From Isoetes taiwanensis (Eukaryota; Streptophyta; Lycopodiopsida; Isoetales; Isoetaceae), in contig JAJEKV010000011.1 of assembly GCA_021234155.1 (NCBI GenBank), forward strand, positions 8,293,132 to 8,357,131: DNA of 64,000 nucleotides. The letters run 5' to 3'. Positions 21,991 to 32,660 of the stretch are shown one piece after another (position 1 is the stretch's first letter; the number at the start of each line of letters is the position of its first letter). The translations under genes and the position numbers were made by a program. The notes under the pieces were generated by a model. That model ran no database searches, had not been told where the DNA came from, and worked only from the letters and a program-made list of their open reading frames with translations.

Positions 21991-22078
21991 GGTTGAACAA
22001 TTTCGTATATGATTCCACCCTCTTCATAGAAGGCTTCTTCTATGAAGAGTCTGCAGCCATGTATGAAGTTGTGCAACC
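21991..22078. ncRNA. Hairpin 2, precursor-like, in A2 intron 1
   Basis: An inner perfect 13-bp stem (CTCTTCATAGAAG, loop GCTT, CTTCTATGAAGAG at 22,020-22,049) is extended by imperfect pairing of GGTTGAACAATTTCG with the 3' GAAGTTGTGCAACC. The total is about 42-nt arms. It begins only ten bases after hairpin 1. Confidence 0.45.
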
Positions 22079-22278
22079 AAGCATAGTATGGGTGAGTGCA
22101 TTCTAGGTGCATATTAGATGAATGTTGTTTGTGGTTGTCGAATATTCTAGATGCATCTTAATTTAAGAACAATCTGAAAAGGGTTCCTAGCTTGATCTTA
22201 TTGCTGGCATTTAGCAATAGCACCTGAGGCAAATGGTGGCATGCTAGTTTTGATAGCTCTGTCAAAATTGCACTGCAA

Positions 22279-22480
22279 GTGGAAATGGCGCCATGGCTCT
22301 ATTTCCTCAGTATAGTGGTAATATCACACATACCAGCACAGATTCAGGCAAATGGCGCCATGGCTCTATTTCCCCAGAAAAGTGGCAATATCACATATGC
22401 CGGCCATGACCAAATGGGCCATGGCTCTATTTCCCCTGGAAAGTGGCAATATTACACCACAGCCAAATGGCGCCATTTGG
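22279..22480. repeat. Tandem repeat with the same palindrome, in A2 intron 1
   Basis: Three full units and one partial unit of about 65 bp carry AAATGGCGCCATGGCTCTATTT, then CC(C/T)CAG..AGTGG(C/T)AATAT. One copy has lost a few central bases (AAATGGGCCATGGCTCTATTT). The spacer differs from the one in the B2 array, so only the palindrome is conserved. Confidence 0.75.
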
Positions 22481-25400
22481 CTGAATTTTTCCCAAAATTT
22501 GCCTTTGCGTGTATTTAAATGGTGCCATTTTTTGCTGTTTTTTTGACATATTTTGCATATTTAGTTTGTATTCCTAATGACATTGCCTTTCTTATTGCAG
22601 TTTCAATTTTCCCTTGTACAACCTCTTCGTAGGAAGGACAATTGTTGCTAGGGGTCATCTCCTGCAGAGAACCCACCTTCATGGCCAGGAGGTACAAGAT
22701 TCGAACTTTGCAATTGAGGTGAAAGAGTCATTGGTCGGTTCAATGAACTTCGGTACCATGTGGGGTGCGAGATAACATTGAAGAGGCAGTTGGCACTTTC
22801 ATTCAGTGGCCGAAGAGGGATGTAAGGCCTGTTGAGTGGCCCTTGAGCGAAGACACATCTTCGGGACCAACCCTTAATTTGGGATCTTCAGAGGATTCAT
22901 CGAGTAGCCCACCCTCTTCCCCTAGCCAGCCAGACCTTAGTTTCGGAGTCGAGTTTGGTGAACCAAGCAAGACTAGAACAACTGAGGATGAAGAAATTGT
23001 TGTGGAGATTGGAGAACATGAAAATCTACAGGAACGTCTAGGCCTCAGGATTTACAAGCCTGAAGAGGTCAATTACTCCCGAACAGATCTACTCGGTATG
23101 CCATGCCACATTCTTCACTCATATATTGTGTCCAAGTATTCCGCGGGCAATATAGCCTTCAGTGATCCCCAGGATGCTATAGACGATGAGTTTTTGGGTC
23201 TATCAAGGATGGGTGTTTCGGTGGGTAAGATAATGGATGACATTGGAAACCAAAATATACGAAGCTGTCATGCTTGTGCAGAAAGGCCTGCAGCTGCATC
23301 CCTGGTTACCTGGGAGAGCTGTGATGTTCTACTTCAGGATGGTAGGACAGTATCCCAACACCTTCAGCCTCGAGCTGCAGCTGAGGCTATTGAAGAAGAT
23401 AGCTTGGAGGATGAATGCCTGGAAGAAACTGTTGAGAAGCAATTTAGGCGGAAAAGGAAATACACTTATGTCTCAAGGGTGCAGAGGGAACCTCAAGGGG
23501 ATAGCAAGAAGGAAAGGATGTGCGCTTCCAAAGCAATCAAGAATGCTCTCAAAACAAATTGCTGCAAAGACAATTGCACAAAGAAACTAACCACATCGCA
23601 AGTATGTGATTTAAGAAAAGAGTTTTATTCTCAATCAAGCAGTGAAAGGATTATGCTTGTTTTTGACGTGTTGAGTGTAACTTATACAGGGCACTCGGCG
23701 GGGAAAGTAGTGGTCTCTGGAGTGGAATGCTGTCATTATGCATGGCGACTTGCTTTAGGGGTTGCTCAGTCTACGTTCTATAGTTGGAGAAAGAGGTTCG
23801 ACGAAGGAAAAGAGAGCGAAACACGAATCTGTGCTCCAAGAAACCTCGATCAGTTACACTAGCTTCTGAGCGTGTGCTTGATACCTTCATTCTTGAAAAT
23901 GCGAGAGAGCATTCCACATAGGAGTAAAAGGGAAAGGGTGACATAAGGGAGAATGTTCGCAAACTTAGTCAATCCTCAATAAGAAGAGCATACACAAGGA
24001 ATTGAATGCCGTAGTCCAAGAGTTGACAGGACAATGTATAACTTTACCTTCTTTTTATAAGGTTTGGAACAAGGAGTTTCCAGATGTTAGCATAGCAAAA
24101 AATTCAGCATTCTCCAAGTGTAATACATGTGTAGTCATCAAGCAGAAAATGGAAAAAACAAAAGATACGAGGGAGAGGCGTAACCTTGCAATTCAACGGC
24201 ACGCACATATGTTGGAACAACGTTCCTGTAGGAGTCAATATTGGCATTGGCGTGCACTATCTCATCGTTCTCCAGAAAATTATCTTTGTATAATACATGA
24301 CAAGATGGATCAGGTGAAAACTCTTACACCAAGAAGTCATCACCTTGCAAAGTCAGTTTGGAGAGGAGATCGCCTTAAAAGCAGCTTGACAGGAGCATTG
24401 ACACATGGTCATGGTGGACGGGCTTACGGTCATTTCTCACTTGATCTGTGGAAAGATGACTCAAACTTCCATGTTGGATCACTTTCTAGGATCTTACACT
24501 ATCTTGAGTTACGGGATGAAGACAAGTGTGGTGATCTATGTGGAGGCAAAACCAGAGATTGCAAATTATTGCAAGCAGCAAAAGATACGCGACCACTACA
24601 ACACAAGCTAGCACAAACACGTCAGGCAGTTCCCGCACCTTCTGTTGGTGCCAGTTTAGAGGGCTTCAATCCTCTTCCTCGAAATCTCTATTTGCAATTG
24701 GATAATGCATCAGGTCAAAATAAAAATAGATATGTGTTCTCCTATCTCTCTTATTTGACATGGCTTGAGGTGTTCGATGAGATCCAGGTTGGCTTCATGA
24801 TGGTTGGGCACACTCATGATGATATCGATGCACTTTTCGGTAACTTCTCCAGTTTAATGACTCAATCGGATGCTCTAACCTTGCCTGAGTTGCTTTACTT
24901 GTTCCATACGTGCAATGCGTTGTCTCCTATTCCATATTTTGTAGATGAAGTTCCGGATTGGAAAGGCTTTGTGAAGGGATATATCCCTGATAAGGGCCAA
25001 CGTCTTACAGGCCATACGGATCCATTGCTATTTCGTTTTAAAATGGATGGAAAATGGCCCATTATGCAGTACAAGATGAGGCCAACCCATAAAGAGTGGC
25101 TACCAAAAAAGGGTGTTAAAATGTGGAAGGAGGATGAAAATGGTGACCCAGCATTACCAACAGGGGTGCCTAAAAACATCCCCCCAAGGAAGACATTAAA
25201 AAATGTGGAAGACTTGGAGGATAGCATCAACAAGTACATATCATTATGGAAGGACATCAGCAAGAGTCAGGAACAAAGTGTGTTTGGACAGCAGTACAAA
25301 GCAACTATAGATTATTGGACCGAGTCGCTTTCTTCTTTAAAAGATGTTTCTCCGGGACGACCTCAAAATGATAACTTCTGGTTGCGTACAAATCAAGAAC

Positions 25401-26104
25401 CTATACAAGTTGCCTTTGCTCCTCAGGTCGACGAATTAGCTGTTCCTGTGAGGCCTTTGCCTTCTTATTGTGGACCAGCAGATGGCCGTCCGGTGCTGCC
25501 TATGGAGGAGTTCGACCCCCATGTACATGTCACGAAAGGTATGTTTGTTCTAGTCACCTGGGGACGATAATACTCCAACATGGTTGGGCTATACAGAAGA
25601 AGATGCTGTCTTAGATCCAGAGTCTACCAATTTGGGTCATATCTATGTTTCCTGGTGGATGCCTGTTGGTCGTGACTATACGGGATGCTTAACTAAGCGT
25701 TGGCGACCCAATCCATCAGATCCATCAAGGTTTGAGAATCTAAATGCTATACATTATGCTTGGGACGCTTATGGCAAAAGACCGAAGACTGTTAAAATTC
25801 CAAAGTATATTGTTGATATGTGGGAGGACATAGCAGCAGCTAAGGGCTCTCAGTCTCAATCATGATGTAATTACTAATGATGTTTATCATGTGTATGTAT
25901 GATATGCCATTCACTTCGATATCAATGTAATTACTGTGAAGATGTTATTGGGGGTGTGATTGTGTTAGTATATGTTCTTTAATTGCACAACATAGGTATG
26001 ATATATGCATAGGTATGTAGGAAGGGTACCTGTGCATGAGACATGAAGGGTTGTATACATGAAGGGTGTGCATAAGACATGGAAGGGCTGTATACATGTC
26101 TACT

Positions 26105-26198
26105 ACACACAGTGTAAAAACACTTGACATAAGTCTACTACACACAGTGTAAAAACACTTGACACATGTATACAACACACAGTGTAAAAACACTTGCT
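26105..26198. repeat. Subterminal tandem repeat with hairpin
   Basis: ACACACAGTGTAAAAACACT recurs at 26,105, 26,140 and 26,176. Each copy can fold as AGTGT-AAAA-ACACT. The last copy is about 40 bp inside the right terminal repeat, the position where many transposases bind subterminal sites. Confidence 0.7.
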
Positions 26199-26236
26199 TG
26201 CCTCAAAAAAAAAATAATTCCAGAAATCAAGATATT

Positions 26237-26262
26237 TTCCCATTTTAATGAAATTGTGCTTT
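26237..26262. repeat. Right terminal inverted repeat of the A2/B2 element
   Basis: Ends ...AATGAAATTGTGCTTT, the exact complement of 15,232-15,257. It is followed by CCATC, also found before the left end. Confidence 0.85.
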
Positions 26263-26482
26263 CCATCGATGGGGATGCATGAGCTGCAATGGGCTGATGC
26301 GGATTTCATGCATAATCGAGCTAACCACAGGAATCCGACCAAGTTTACCACTTCTCGGAGTAGATATACGGCGCTCCTCTTATATGCATCTCTGATAAAA
26401 TCCCTCAGAGCCGATAACTTCGGAGCAAAATATCCTCCAACTCCAAGAACCATTGCTAACAGAGTGCAACAATCTTATATGC

Positions 26483-26990
26483 AGTAATCCATTATACACA
26501 TCAAATGCTTTTAGCAAACTTTCTTTTGGCTGGTTGACACCACTTCTAGCTAAGGGCTCTGTGAAAATTTTAGACTCAACAGATATCCCTCCTGTCAAAG
26601 GACAAGACAAGGCAGATGCTGCCTATAAGCAATTTGTGATTGCCTGGAATGCCAAAAAACAAGGTGATTCAGCGAAGCCTCAGTCAGTTGCTCTTGCATT
26701 AGCAAGGTGCCATTGGAAAGCCTTAATCTGGACCATGTTTTGTGCTCTATTTCGAGCAATTAGTGTATCTTATTCTTCATGGATCCTTTGTACCTTTATA
26801 AACTTTGAAGCTGGAATTCAGGACTTCAAATATGAGGGATATCTTTTGGTTTCTGTTCTTTTTCTGTCTAAGGTATTTGAGATCGTATTACAAAAAACTG
26901 CAGTATAAAGTCTACTTTGGTATCCTGTACCTTCAACACGATAAGAGAAAATCATCGCAAGCTTCTAAATGCCATTGTGTGGATGAGTAA
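26483..26990 (+). pseudogene. ABCC (MRP-type) transporter fragment
   Basis: The frame reads NPLYTSNAFSKLSFGWLTPL, then AKGSVKILDSTDIPPV, AKPQSVALALARCHWKALI, and hydrophobic segments (WTMFCALFRAISVSY, EGYLLVSVLFLSKVFE). This is the linker and start of the first membrane domain of plant ABCC vacuolar transporters, which export glutathione and other conjugates. Only about 150 of roughly 1,500 residues are present. After 26,908 the frame shifts and no ATP-binding domain follows. Likely a captured or abandoned gene fragment just outside the A2/B2 element. Confidence 0.8.
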
Positions 26991-27369
26991 TTGTACCTAA
27001 ATACAAGGCTACTTATGTCGATGGAGCATTCTGTAAGCTGTCCACCTGTTTCATGTCATCAAGAAAAACATTGTCAAGCAATTGATTACTAAGGTCACGA
27101 AAAATATATGTTTGAGGGGCAATTCTCAAGGTTTATAAGGCTCTAAAAAGAAAAGCAAATGCATTTATTGGCAAAAAGACCTTTACTCCATGTCTAACTC
27201 CACCTCTCTCTGTCAACATTCTTCCAATTTCCTTTGCTAAGCAATAACGATATGCTGTCAGGGTTTGCATGTCATCAAAAGTTCTTGAAATAACAGTGAG
27301 ATTTAGAGCGCCCAATAATGTGAGTTTGCCTTTCCTGTCTCCTATCTTAGTGTAATGATATTTATGAAA
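26991..27369. other. No recognisable gene
   Basis: Short frames only, on both strands. No repeat or element end noticed. Confidence 0.3.
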
Positions 27370-27819
27370 TCAAATACCATTACTCCTAAGAATTGGAACA
27401 GACGAAGGGAACAATAACTGATCAATACTAAAATGATGAACTTCCAACACAATGCTTATGCTTTGAGCTACAACCTTGTCTTTAAAATCAGAGGAGCAAA
27501 TACAATTGGCATCTAACTTAGGGAATCCTGGAGTTTTAGCTATTTCTTCCTTCAGCATGTCAACTAGAGTATACGCACGTGCAACTAGAATTTCATCCAC
27601 AACTTTACCTCCTTGACCAATCACAAAGCCGAGCACATTTGTTTTCCAATGTGAAGATAAATCGTTTACCCTTTTTTGCTTGACAGAATGGTGGCCAGAT
27701 TGACGAGGTTTCATGGTCACCCAGGATCCTACAGAGACGTGCATATCAATCCAATTACCATCTTCATCCTTACTATTCCTCAAAATAACCTTCTTGATTT
27801 CAAATCGCTGACTACCCAT
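27370..27819 (-). CDS. Unknown 149-codon ORF
   Basis: ATG at 27,819 (MGSQRFEIKKVILRNSKDED) opens a frame that reads like a globular protein: DGNWIDMHVSVGSWVTMKP, then NVLGFVIGQGGKVVDEILVA, a CICSSD pair and FKDKVVAQSISIVLEVHHF. Stop at 27,370. The beta-rich pattern with GxWV and DEIxVAxxYT faintly recalls a BAH-type module, but I would not name it. A T-rich stretch lies upstream. Confidence 0.35.
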   Translation of the reverse strand: MGSQRFEIKKVILRNSKDEDGNWIDMHVSVGSWVTMKPRQSGHHSVKQKRVNDLSSHWKTNVLGFVIGQGGKVVDEILVARAYTLVDMLKEEIAKTPGFPKLDANCICSSDFKDKVVAQSISIVLEVHHFSIDQLLFPSSVPILRSNGI

Positions 27820-28216
27820 GGACTAAGTTGAAAACAAAAAATACAAATATAGTAAGCTCCAAAGAACAGATCAGATCTACACAAATAGTAGAGTATGGCG
27901 CTTGAATGAAGAGAAACTGACAAGGTTTCAATTCGAGGGAAAAAAAATTGGATGGATTCGAATGTTTTTTTTTTTTCCGGCAGGTTTCAAATGTTTCTTT
28001 TGCAGACGGGTTTGGATTCATTTTCCTCTCTCAAATTTTTAATTTCGATGTTGGGTTAGATTAGAAGGTTTTTTCTCGGTGGATAAATTTTCTAATCTTG
28101 AAAGCACATTAAATTTTCTAGTCATTAATGTTCTCATTAATGCATTTACCATTATTGCTAGGATTAGAGTGCAAATAGGATGGCAGCTAGAAATCCATTG
28201 CCACAAAATACTGGGA

Positions 28217-28549
28217 TTAAAGCAAATGAGCTTCTCTCCTATTGGCTAGTGGGTTTTGCTGACGTGGTTTTTTTTCCCCCTTGAGATGGGACATTATGTG
28301 ATCTCGTCTGGCCTCTAATGTCTGTGCTCCTCCCAGAATGTGAGCATGAATTCGAGTAGCACTTCCATTCTTTGAGACATGTCCACAGAACTTACATGCC
28401 CATTGTCTGCCACCCAGCTTATCCACGTACTCCCATTCAATCCCTAGGTTTCCACCTCCTCTATATGCCTCCTTGGTTTTGACGTCCTTTGTGCTAGCTC
28501 CAGTTACCCGTACTGCATGAGAAGCAGAAGTACCACCCGCATTACCCAT
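28217..28549 (-). pseudogene. Orphan BED zinc finger from a hAT transposase
   Basis: ATG at 28,549. Residues 40-75 read WEYVDKLGGRQWACKFCG, then HVSKNGSATRIHAHILGG, the BED pattern (aromatic, CxxC, HxxxH) that binds DNA at the N-terminus of hAT transposases. The frame stops at 28,217 with no transposase core, so this is a detached N-terminal fragment or a solo-BED gene. Confidence 0.6.
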
Positions 28550-28574
28550 GTTAGTACTTCTGACCTGTCAACTG

Positions 28575-28690
28575 GGGGCTAGTATGTATAAGCAAAGAAG
28601 CAGCTCACTCGCATATGTCGCACTTCCTCCAATCGAAGCTAGCTATTGAATTGCGACTTATGATATCCTAGAGCCACTACAACTGATAAA
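28575..28690. repeat. Left copy of a direct repeat flanking the LINE
   Basis: GCTAGTATGTATAAGCAAAG, then AGCAGCTCACTCGCATATGTC, then ATCGAAGCTA and CCTAGAGCCA-TACA. The same order recurs at about 31,530-31,645. It is too long and too diverged to be a target duplication, so the LINE probably landed in a pre-existing repeat. Confidence 0.6.
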
Positions 28691-31445
28691 GGAAGGAAGG
28701 AAGGAAGGAAGGAAGGTTCTTTTATCGTCTGCGGAGGCCAATCGGCCTATGGGACCCAAATTACACGGGTGCAGCAAGCCCGTTGCTACCCGGATTAAAA
28801 AACCCCCCCTTAGGAGGGAAAACCCGTCATAGCAAACCTCCTCACTGGCGGGTGCATACAAATATACATATACACATGAATTCCCGCACCTCGTAGGCTC
28901 TGGGGCGAGAGGTGAGAGTCCAGATCCAAAACCTCCCCGGAGGTAGGAGCCAAGGGATCGACCGACGGCCAGTCTTGAAGTAGCTTCAGTGAGGGAACCA
29001 GTGTCGCACCAAGAGAATGTAGAAGCCCGAATCGACTATAGGTCGGGATGTACCGGAAGGCATGGCTTTCATCCTCAACAACCCCCAGCGGGCAACACTG
29101 AAAAAGCCTGTCCTGGCGCGGCTCTTCAATCCACCGACCCGTCTCAAGCCGAAGATGGTGGGCCCTTGTTCGAATGGACGGGATGATCCTGCGCTTCTTC
29201 ATGGGCAACTGAGAACGCAGGTAGAGCTGTGGGCCTCGAACCAGGGTGGGGTTTATGTGTTGTTTGTAGTGTGCCACCTTTACCTGCTTCGAGCATGGTG
29301 GTCCCGAGCTTCCCCAGAAACAAGAGTCCAAGTACCCCTCGGCCTATCCCTACGGCGTCCCTGTGCACCTGGATGCACCTATGTGCGTCTACGTTCCAGC
29401 GTGCTAGCCATTGGGCTCTCTTGTCCTTCCAACAAGCCCTGAGTCATTGCGGGCTCATCGCCACAATGTAAGCCAAGTGCAGGAGCCGAGTGTCGCCCAT
29501 GCTGGCCACCTTCTGGAAATAAACAATGTGTCTATCGAGGGTCGCGATGCCGCAGGGCATGAATCTGTCTCTCGCAACAAGATCCGATATGGAACCAAGG
29601 CTTGACCCCAAGTGCGCGTCAAAAATGCCTTCGGACCTCGCTCTAAGTCGTTCCAAGTCGCCAAAGACACCACTTTGGGCCCCACACCTCGACCATACGT
29701 AAGAACCGGCTCCACCGCATTCAGGAACAAATGTATTTGGTGGCCCCCATACCATACTTCCGCCCTTGTGACTATTGTTTTGCATTGCATACAACGCTTT
29801 CCAACCTGCGGTCACCCGAAGGTGAATGGATGCATCCCAATACATTGAGGACGGAAATTCCACCCCCAGGTATTTGTAGCTGGGTGTAACCTCTACCATC
29901 TGCCCCTGATAAGTGAGCGTCGGAGGTGCTGGATGACGTGAGGAGGATATGAGGACCACCTTAGTCTTGGCCAGGTTGACACGCATGTCCGTCGCCTGGC
30001 AGAATGTGTCCAGGGCATCTAGGTGTGCCTGCATGCCCTCTTGTGTATGGGCCAAGAGGTCCACATCATCCGCATAGATGAGCTGCCGGATGACCTGGTG
30101 CAAGAGTCAGATATCGCCCCCCATTGCCGCAAGCCAAGCTTCCAACCGGGTCAATGTAAAGTCCAAAGAGTGGGGGTGAGAGGACAACCTTGTCTAACTC
30201 CAATGCTATCGGGCAAATGATTGTCCTTCCGGTTGCATGCGGCTGTGCAGCTCTCCTCGTGCGACCAGCCCCTGCTCTCGCAGATCCATAGGAGCCCCGG
30301 ATGGTGCAATCTCGCCCCAACGCTTCCCGGCACCTTTGGTCGAAGCTTTTGCGGTAAGGTCCTCCCGTTCAGTTCCCGCCGCCCCCACTGTGGCCCCGAG
30401 TGTGAAGATGTGATCAATGGTCGAATGTTCTGGGTCGGAAGCCTACCGGTAAGTGCCCCTCGACTTCCCTCCGCCCATCTTTGGTTACCGCTATTCGAGA
30501 ATGCCTGCGCGCGCCTTGGCAAACACTAAGTTTGACCATGATGGTTGGTAATTGGTCGATGCAGTGGGTCCCCCGCCTTTGTAGATCGGAACAACCCCGC
30601 TTGTAGTCCATGACCGGGAAAACCCTCTTGCTAGCTCGTTGAACAAATCGCACAAGGGCCGGGCACCATGGGCTGCCCCGCCCACTTTGAGCAACTCCGC
30701 TTTGCGGCCGCCCAAGCGCCGCCTTCCCATTAGCCAGCGCCGCAGCCCTCTTCGACACCTTCTTACGCGGATCACCCCGGTGGGGCCATGTTGCGGGGGC
30801 ACATCCGTCCGTGTTCGGGGGATCATAAAAGCTGTTGCGGGTACTACTCCCATTGCACCGCCGTGATGTTCCCCGTGAGGGTGTCTTGGCTCGCGCAGTA
30901 CCCTGCGCCCGAAAGTTCTCGGGTGATGCGTCGCAGTTTGAAGCATTTCTCCCGGTGCCTTGCCGTACCTTGCCTTTGTTTCCTTGAGGAAGGCGCGGTA
31001 ATGGTACGGTGGCCCGAGCTTTCAGCGTGTCGGATCCGCGATGAGGCAGTGCACATTTTGCGTTCCTTACACTCGGCATCAAACCATCACGTTACAGCGG
31101 GAAGGTTGCGTCCTCGATTCTCTGGCGCGGGGAGGTTTCCCAAAGCACCAATACGCGCTCGAGGGAGCTCAACCGGCTGGTCGGTTCTTTGCTCAGCCGT
31201 GTGGGGCCCCGTAACCGTCGAGAGGGCTTCCGCGAGCATGTCAGTGTAAGCCTCCGCCTGCTCATAATCCAAGCGCAACCGAGGTCGGCAAGGTACCGCA
31301 TCGAGGGGGCGAGCGGCTGGCCGTGCCAGCTTCACATAGAGTGGGAGGTGATCCGAGTCCGCCTCCTCCGTCCCTACTATCCCTTGCCGACGTGAAAATG
31401 GCTGACAAGGTGTACATCCTGCGCAGCCACTATGACATAGTCCAC
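28691..31445 (-). mobile_element. LINE (non-LTR retrotransposon), degenerate
   Basis: The minus strand carries a reverse transcriptase in pieces: GVVPIYKGGG (about 30,590), SIGVRQGCPLTPTLWTLHID (about 30,205-30,150), the catalytic YADD (30,065-30,076) within QLIYADDVDLLA, then VNLAKTKVVLIS and YKYLGVEFPSS. Upstream GC-rich sequence to about 31,440 is probably the rest of ORF2. At the 3' end (28,691-28,716) a run of six GGAA units on the plus strand forms a simple-repeat tail, preceded by a GGGTTTTTTAATCCGGG motif. Many frameshifts. No endonuclease domain was recognised with confidence. Confidence 0.75.
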
Positions 31446-31895
31446 GACACTAGTTCTGGCGCCGTGATTGTAAGAACCTCACTTTATTAAGTATTGGCGT
31501 TGGGTTTGGGCTCATAAGATATAGTCAACCAAAGGCTAGTATCTATAAGCAAAGGAGCAGCTCACTCGCATATGTCACACTGCTCTCGATCGAAGCTACT
31601 GATAGAACGACGAGTGAACCTAGAGCCATTACATCTAGCAAAGGAGCAGGCTCTTGTTAAGTACTGACATTAGGTTCATATACTCAATAACGACATCAAA
31701 GGAAGACCATTTTCAAGGAGTTATGAACTGCACTTCATAGTCGATAAATTCTGTGTTGCAGCTTGGGATCGCTACTTATTGCAGAGTTCTTCATCGACGT
31801 TTCATCGGCGCTTTCTCATCTCTCAGCAGTATCCATGGCTCCCACCCTTCCCATCCTTAAAATTGTTATTTATATGTTCATATTTGTTATAATTG
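31446..31895. repeat. Diverged tandem repeat of about 180 bp right of the LINE
   Basis: TTATTAAGTATTGGCGTTGG...ACCAAAGG (about 31,482) recurs as TTGTTAAGTACTGACATTAGG...CATCAAAGG (about 31,656). Between them sits the second copy of the LINE-flanking repeat. No coding region seen. Confidence 0.45.
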
Positions 31896-32215
31896 TCGCG
31901 TGGCACGCGTGACCAGCCCCTCGCTTTTTCGAGGTGTAAATGTTGTTTTTTGTTGCGTGGCACGCGTGACCAGCCCCTCGCTTTTCGAGGTTTTTTCTCT
32001 ATTGGTTTTTCTGTTGGTGATGTGCAGGTCTAGGGGTGATGCGCGACTTCGGCATTCTCTGTGGAGCGTGGGTTTTTTGTGGGAACGTTTAGCAGCCCTG
32101 CGTTGTCCAAGCCCCTTGCCGAGATTTTATCGCTAGGGTTTTTCCTCGAAAACCCGAAAGGGCGGGGTTTTTTAATCCCGGCGATAAGCTCTCGGCAGGT
32201 ACACTAACCAACATC
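31896..32215 (+). mobile_element. Possible LINE 3'-end fragment with internal duplication
   Basis: GCGTGGCACGCGTGACCAGC plus CCCTCGCTTTTCGAGG occurs at 31,898 and again at 31,959. Near 32,165 the sequence GGCGGGGTTTTTTAATCCCG resembles the 3' end of the LINE at 28.8 kb in the opposite orientation. Suggestive only. Confidence 0.35.
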
Positions 32216-32660
32216 TGTAGCACACAATTTTATTTGGGGTCCAGGTGTTATAACTGGATATTCCCTATGTTTTTCATTTTTTGGGTAGCCTGCGATGTGC
32301 AGCTACCCACCCTATACCATTGTAGAAAAAACTGCTGAGATGAATGAAAAGCCTATGGGATGTTGTTGGTTTCATGCGAGTCGCAGTGTAAGAATGGTGC
32401 CCAGCATTGCTGGGCATAAGGCCCTTTTTCCACGGCACCTCTGTCTTAAATTTGTGAAGATATGATTGGGCCACGTAATCATATAAGACATCTTAGTTTT
32501 TCCACACACATTTTTAAGACATGTCGCAAGTGCTTACCGTACAACTCTGGAGTCCCTTTTTCTTCCGGGGGAAACCCCCCGCCAGAAAATAAGACAGCAA
32601 AACACATCCAATCGTAGGGCTTCTTCACCGAAAATTATGGGGCTTAAAAAAATGAGGTCC

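Larger units (their letters stand above)
21803..22600 (+). other. A2 intron 1, with hairpins and palindromes
   Basis: ATATCAA|GTAAGTCTG to CTTTCTTATTGCAG|TTTC, 798 bases, phase 2. It contains two long hairpins (21,891-21,981 and 21,991-22,078) and a palindrome-bearing tandem repeat (22,279-22,480), mirroring the first intron of B2. Confidence 0.65.
21783..25865 (+). pseudogene. A2: DUF7869-like (probable DDE) transposase, spliced, several frameshifts
   Basis: Exon 1 (21,783-21,802, MDLSNI) joins exon 2 at 22,601 through a canonical intron, giving MDLSNINFNFPLYNLFVGRT in frame. The first 80 residues (IVARG...LHG...EEAVGTFIQWPK) resemble the plant DUF8039 module. An acidic linker, a CCKDNC motif, an HTH-like STFYSWRKRF and paired Cys (FSKCNTC) follow. 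The core has three acidic clusters: HDKMDQVK (24,296-24,319), LQLDNASGQNKN (about 24,692-24,727, Asp at 24,701) and VGHTHDDIDALFG (24,803-24,841). This spacing is typical of DUF7869 proteins, taken here as a DDE/RNase H-fold nuclease. The C-terminus (GDDNTPTWLGYTEED) looks like a small beta-barrel. Frameshifts near 22,760, 23,850, 23,980 and 25,565 and stops near 23,920 break it, but 24,002-25,570 is open for 522 codons. Confidence 0.65.
15231..26262. mobile_element. Candidate two-gene DNA transposon (A2/B2), about 11 kb
   Basis: A 26-bp perfect inverted repeat occupies 15,232-15,257 and 26,237-26,262 (outermost bases AAAGCACAATTTC...), with imperfect similarity continuing about 15 bp inward. 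CCATC lies at 15,226-15,230 and again at 26,263-26,267; a 6-bp reading gives CCATCC versus CCATCG. Between the termini lie exactly two substantial genes in divergent orientation, a transposase-like gene (A2) and a ParB/methyltransferase-like gene (B2), plus palindromic arrays found nowhere else in the window. To the left is a MITE and to the right an unrelated ABCC fragment, so both outer flanks change character at the termini. The terminal inverted repeat, target duplication and transposase together support a class II element; its superfamily is not assigned. Confidence 0.75.

Noticed and set aside
21867-22112. Minus-strand 81-codon frame
   Set aside because: It runs through the two hairpins and has no domain; the inverted repeats explain its length.
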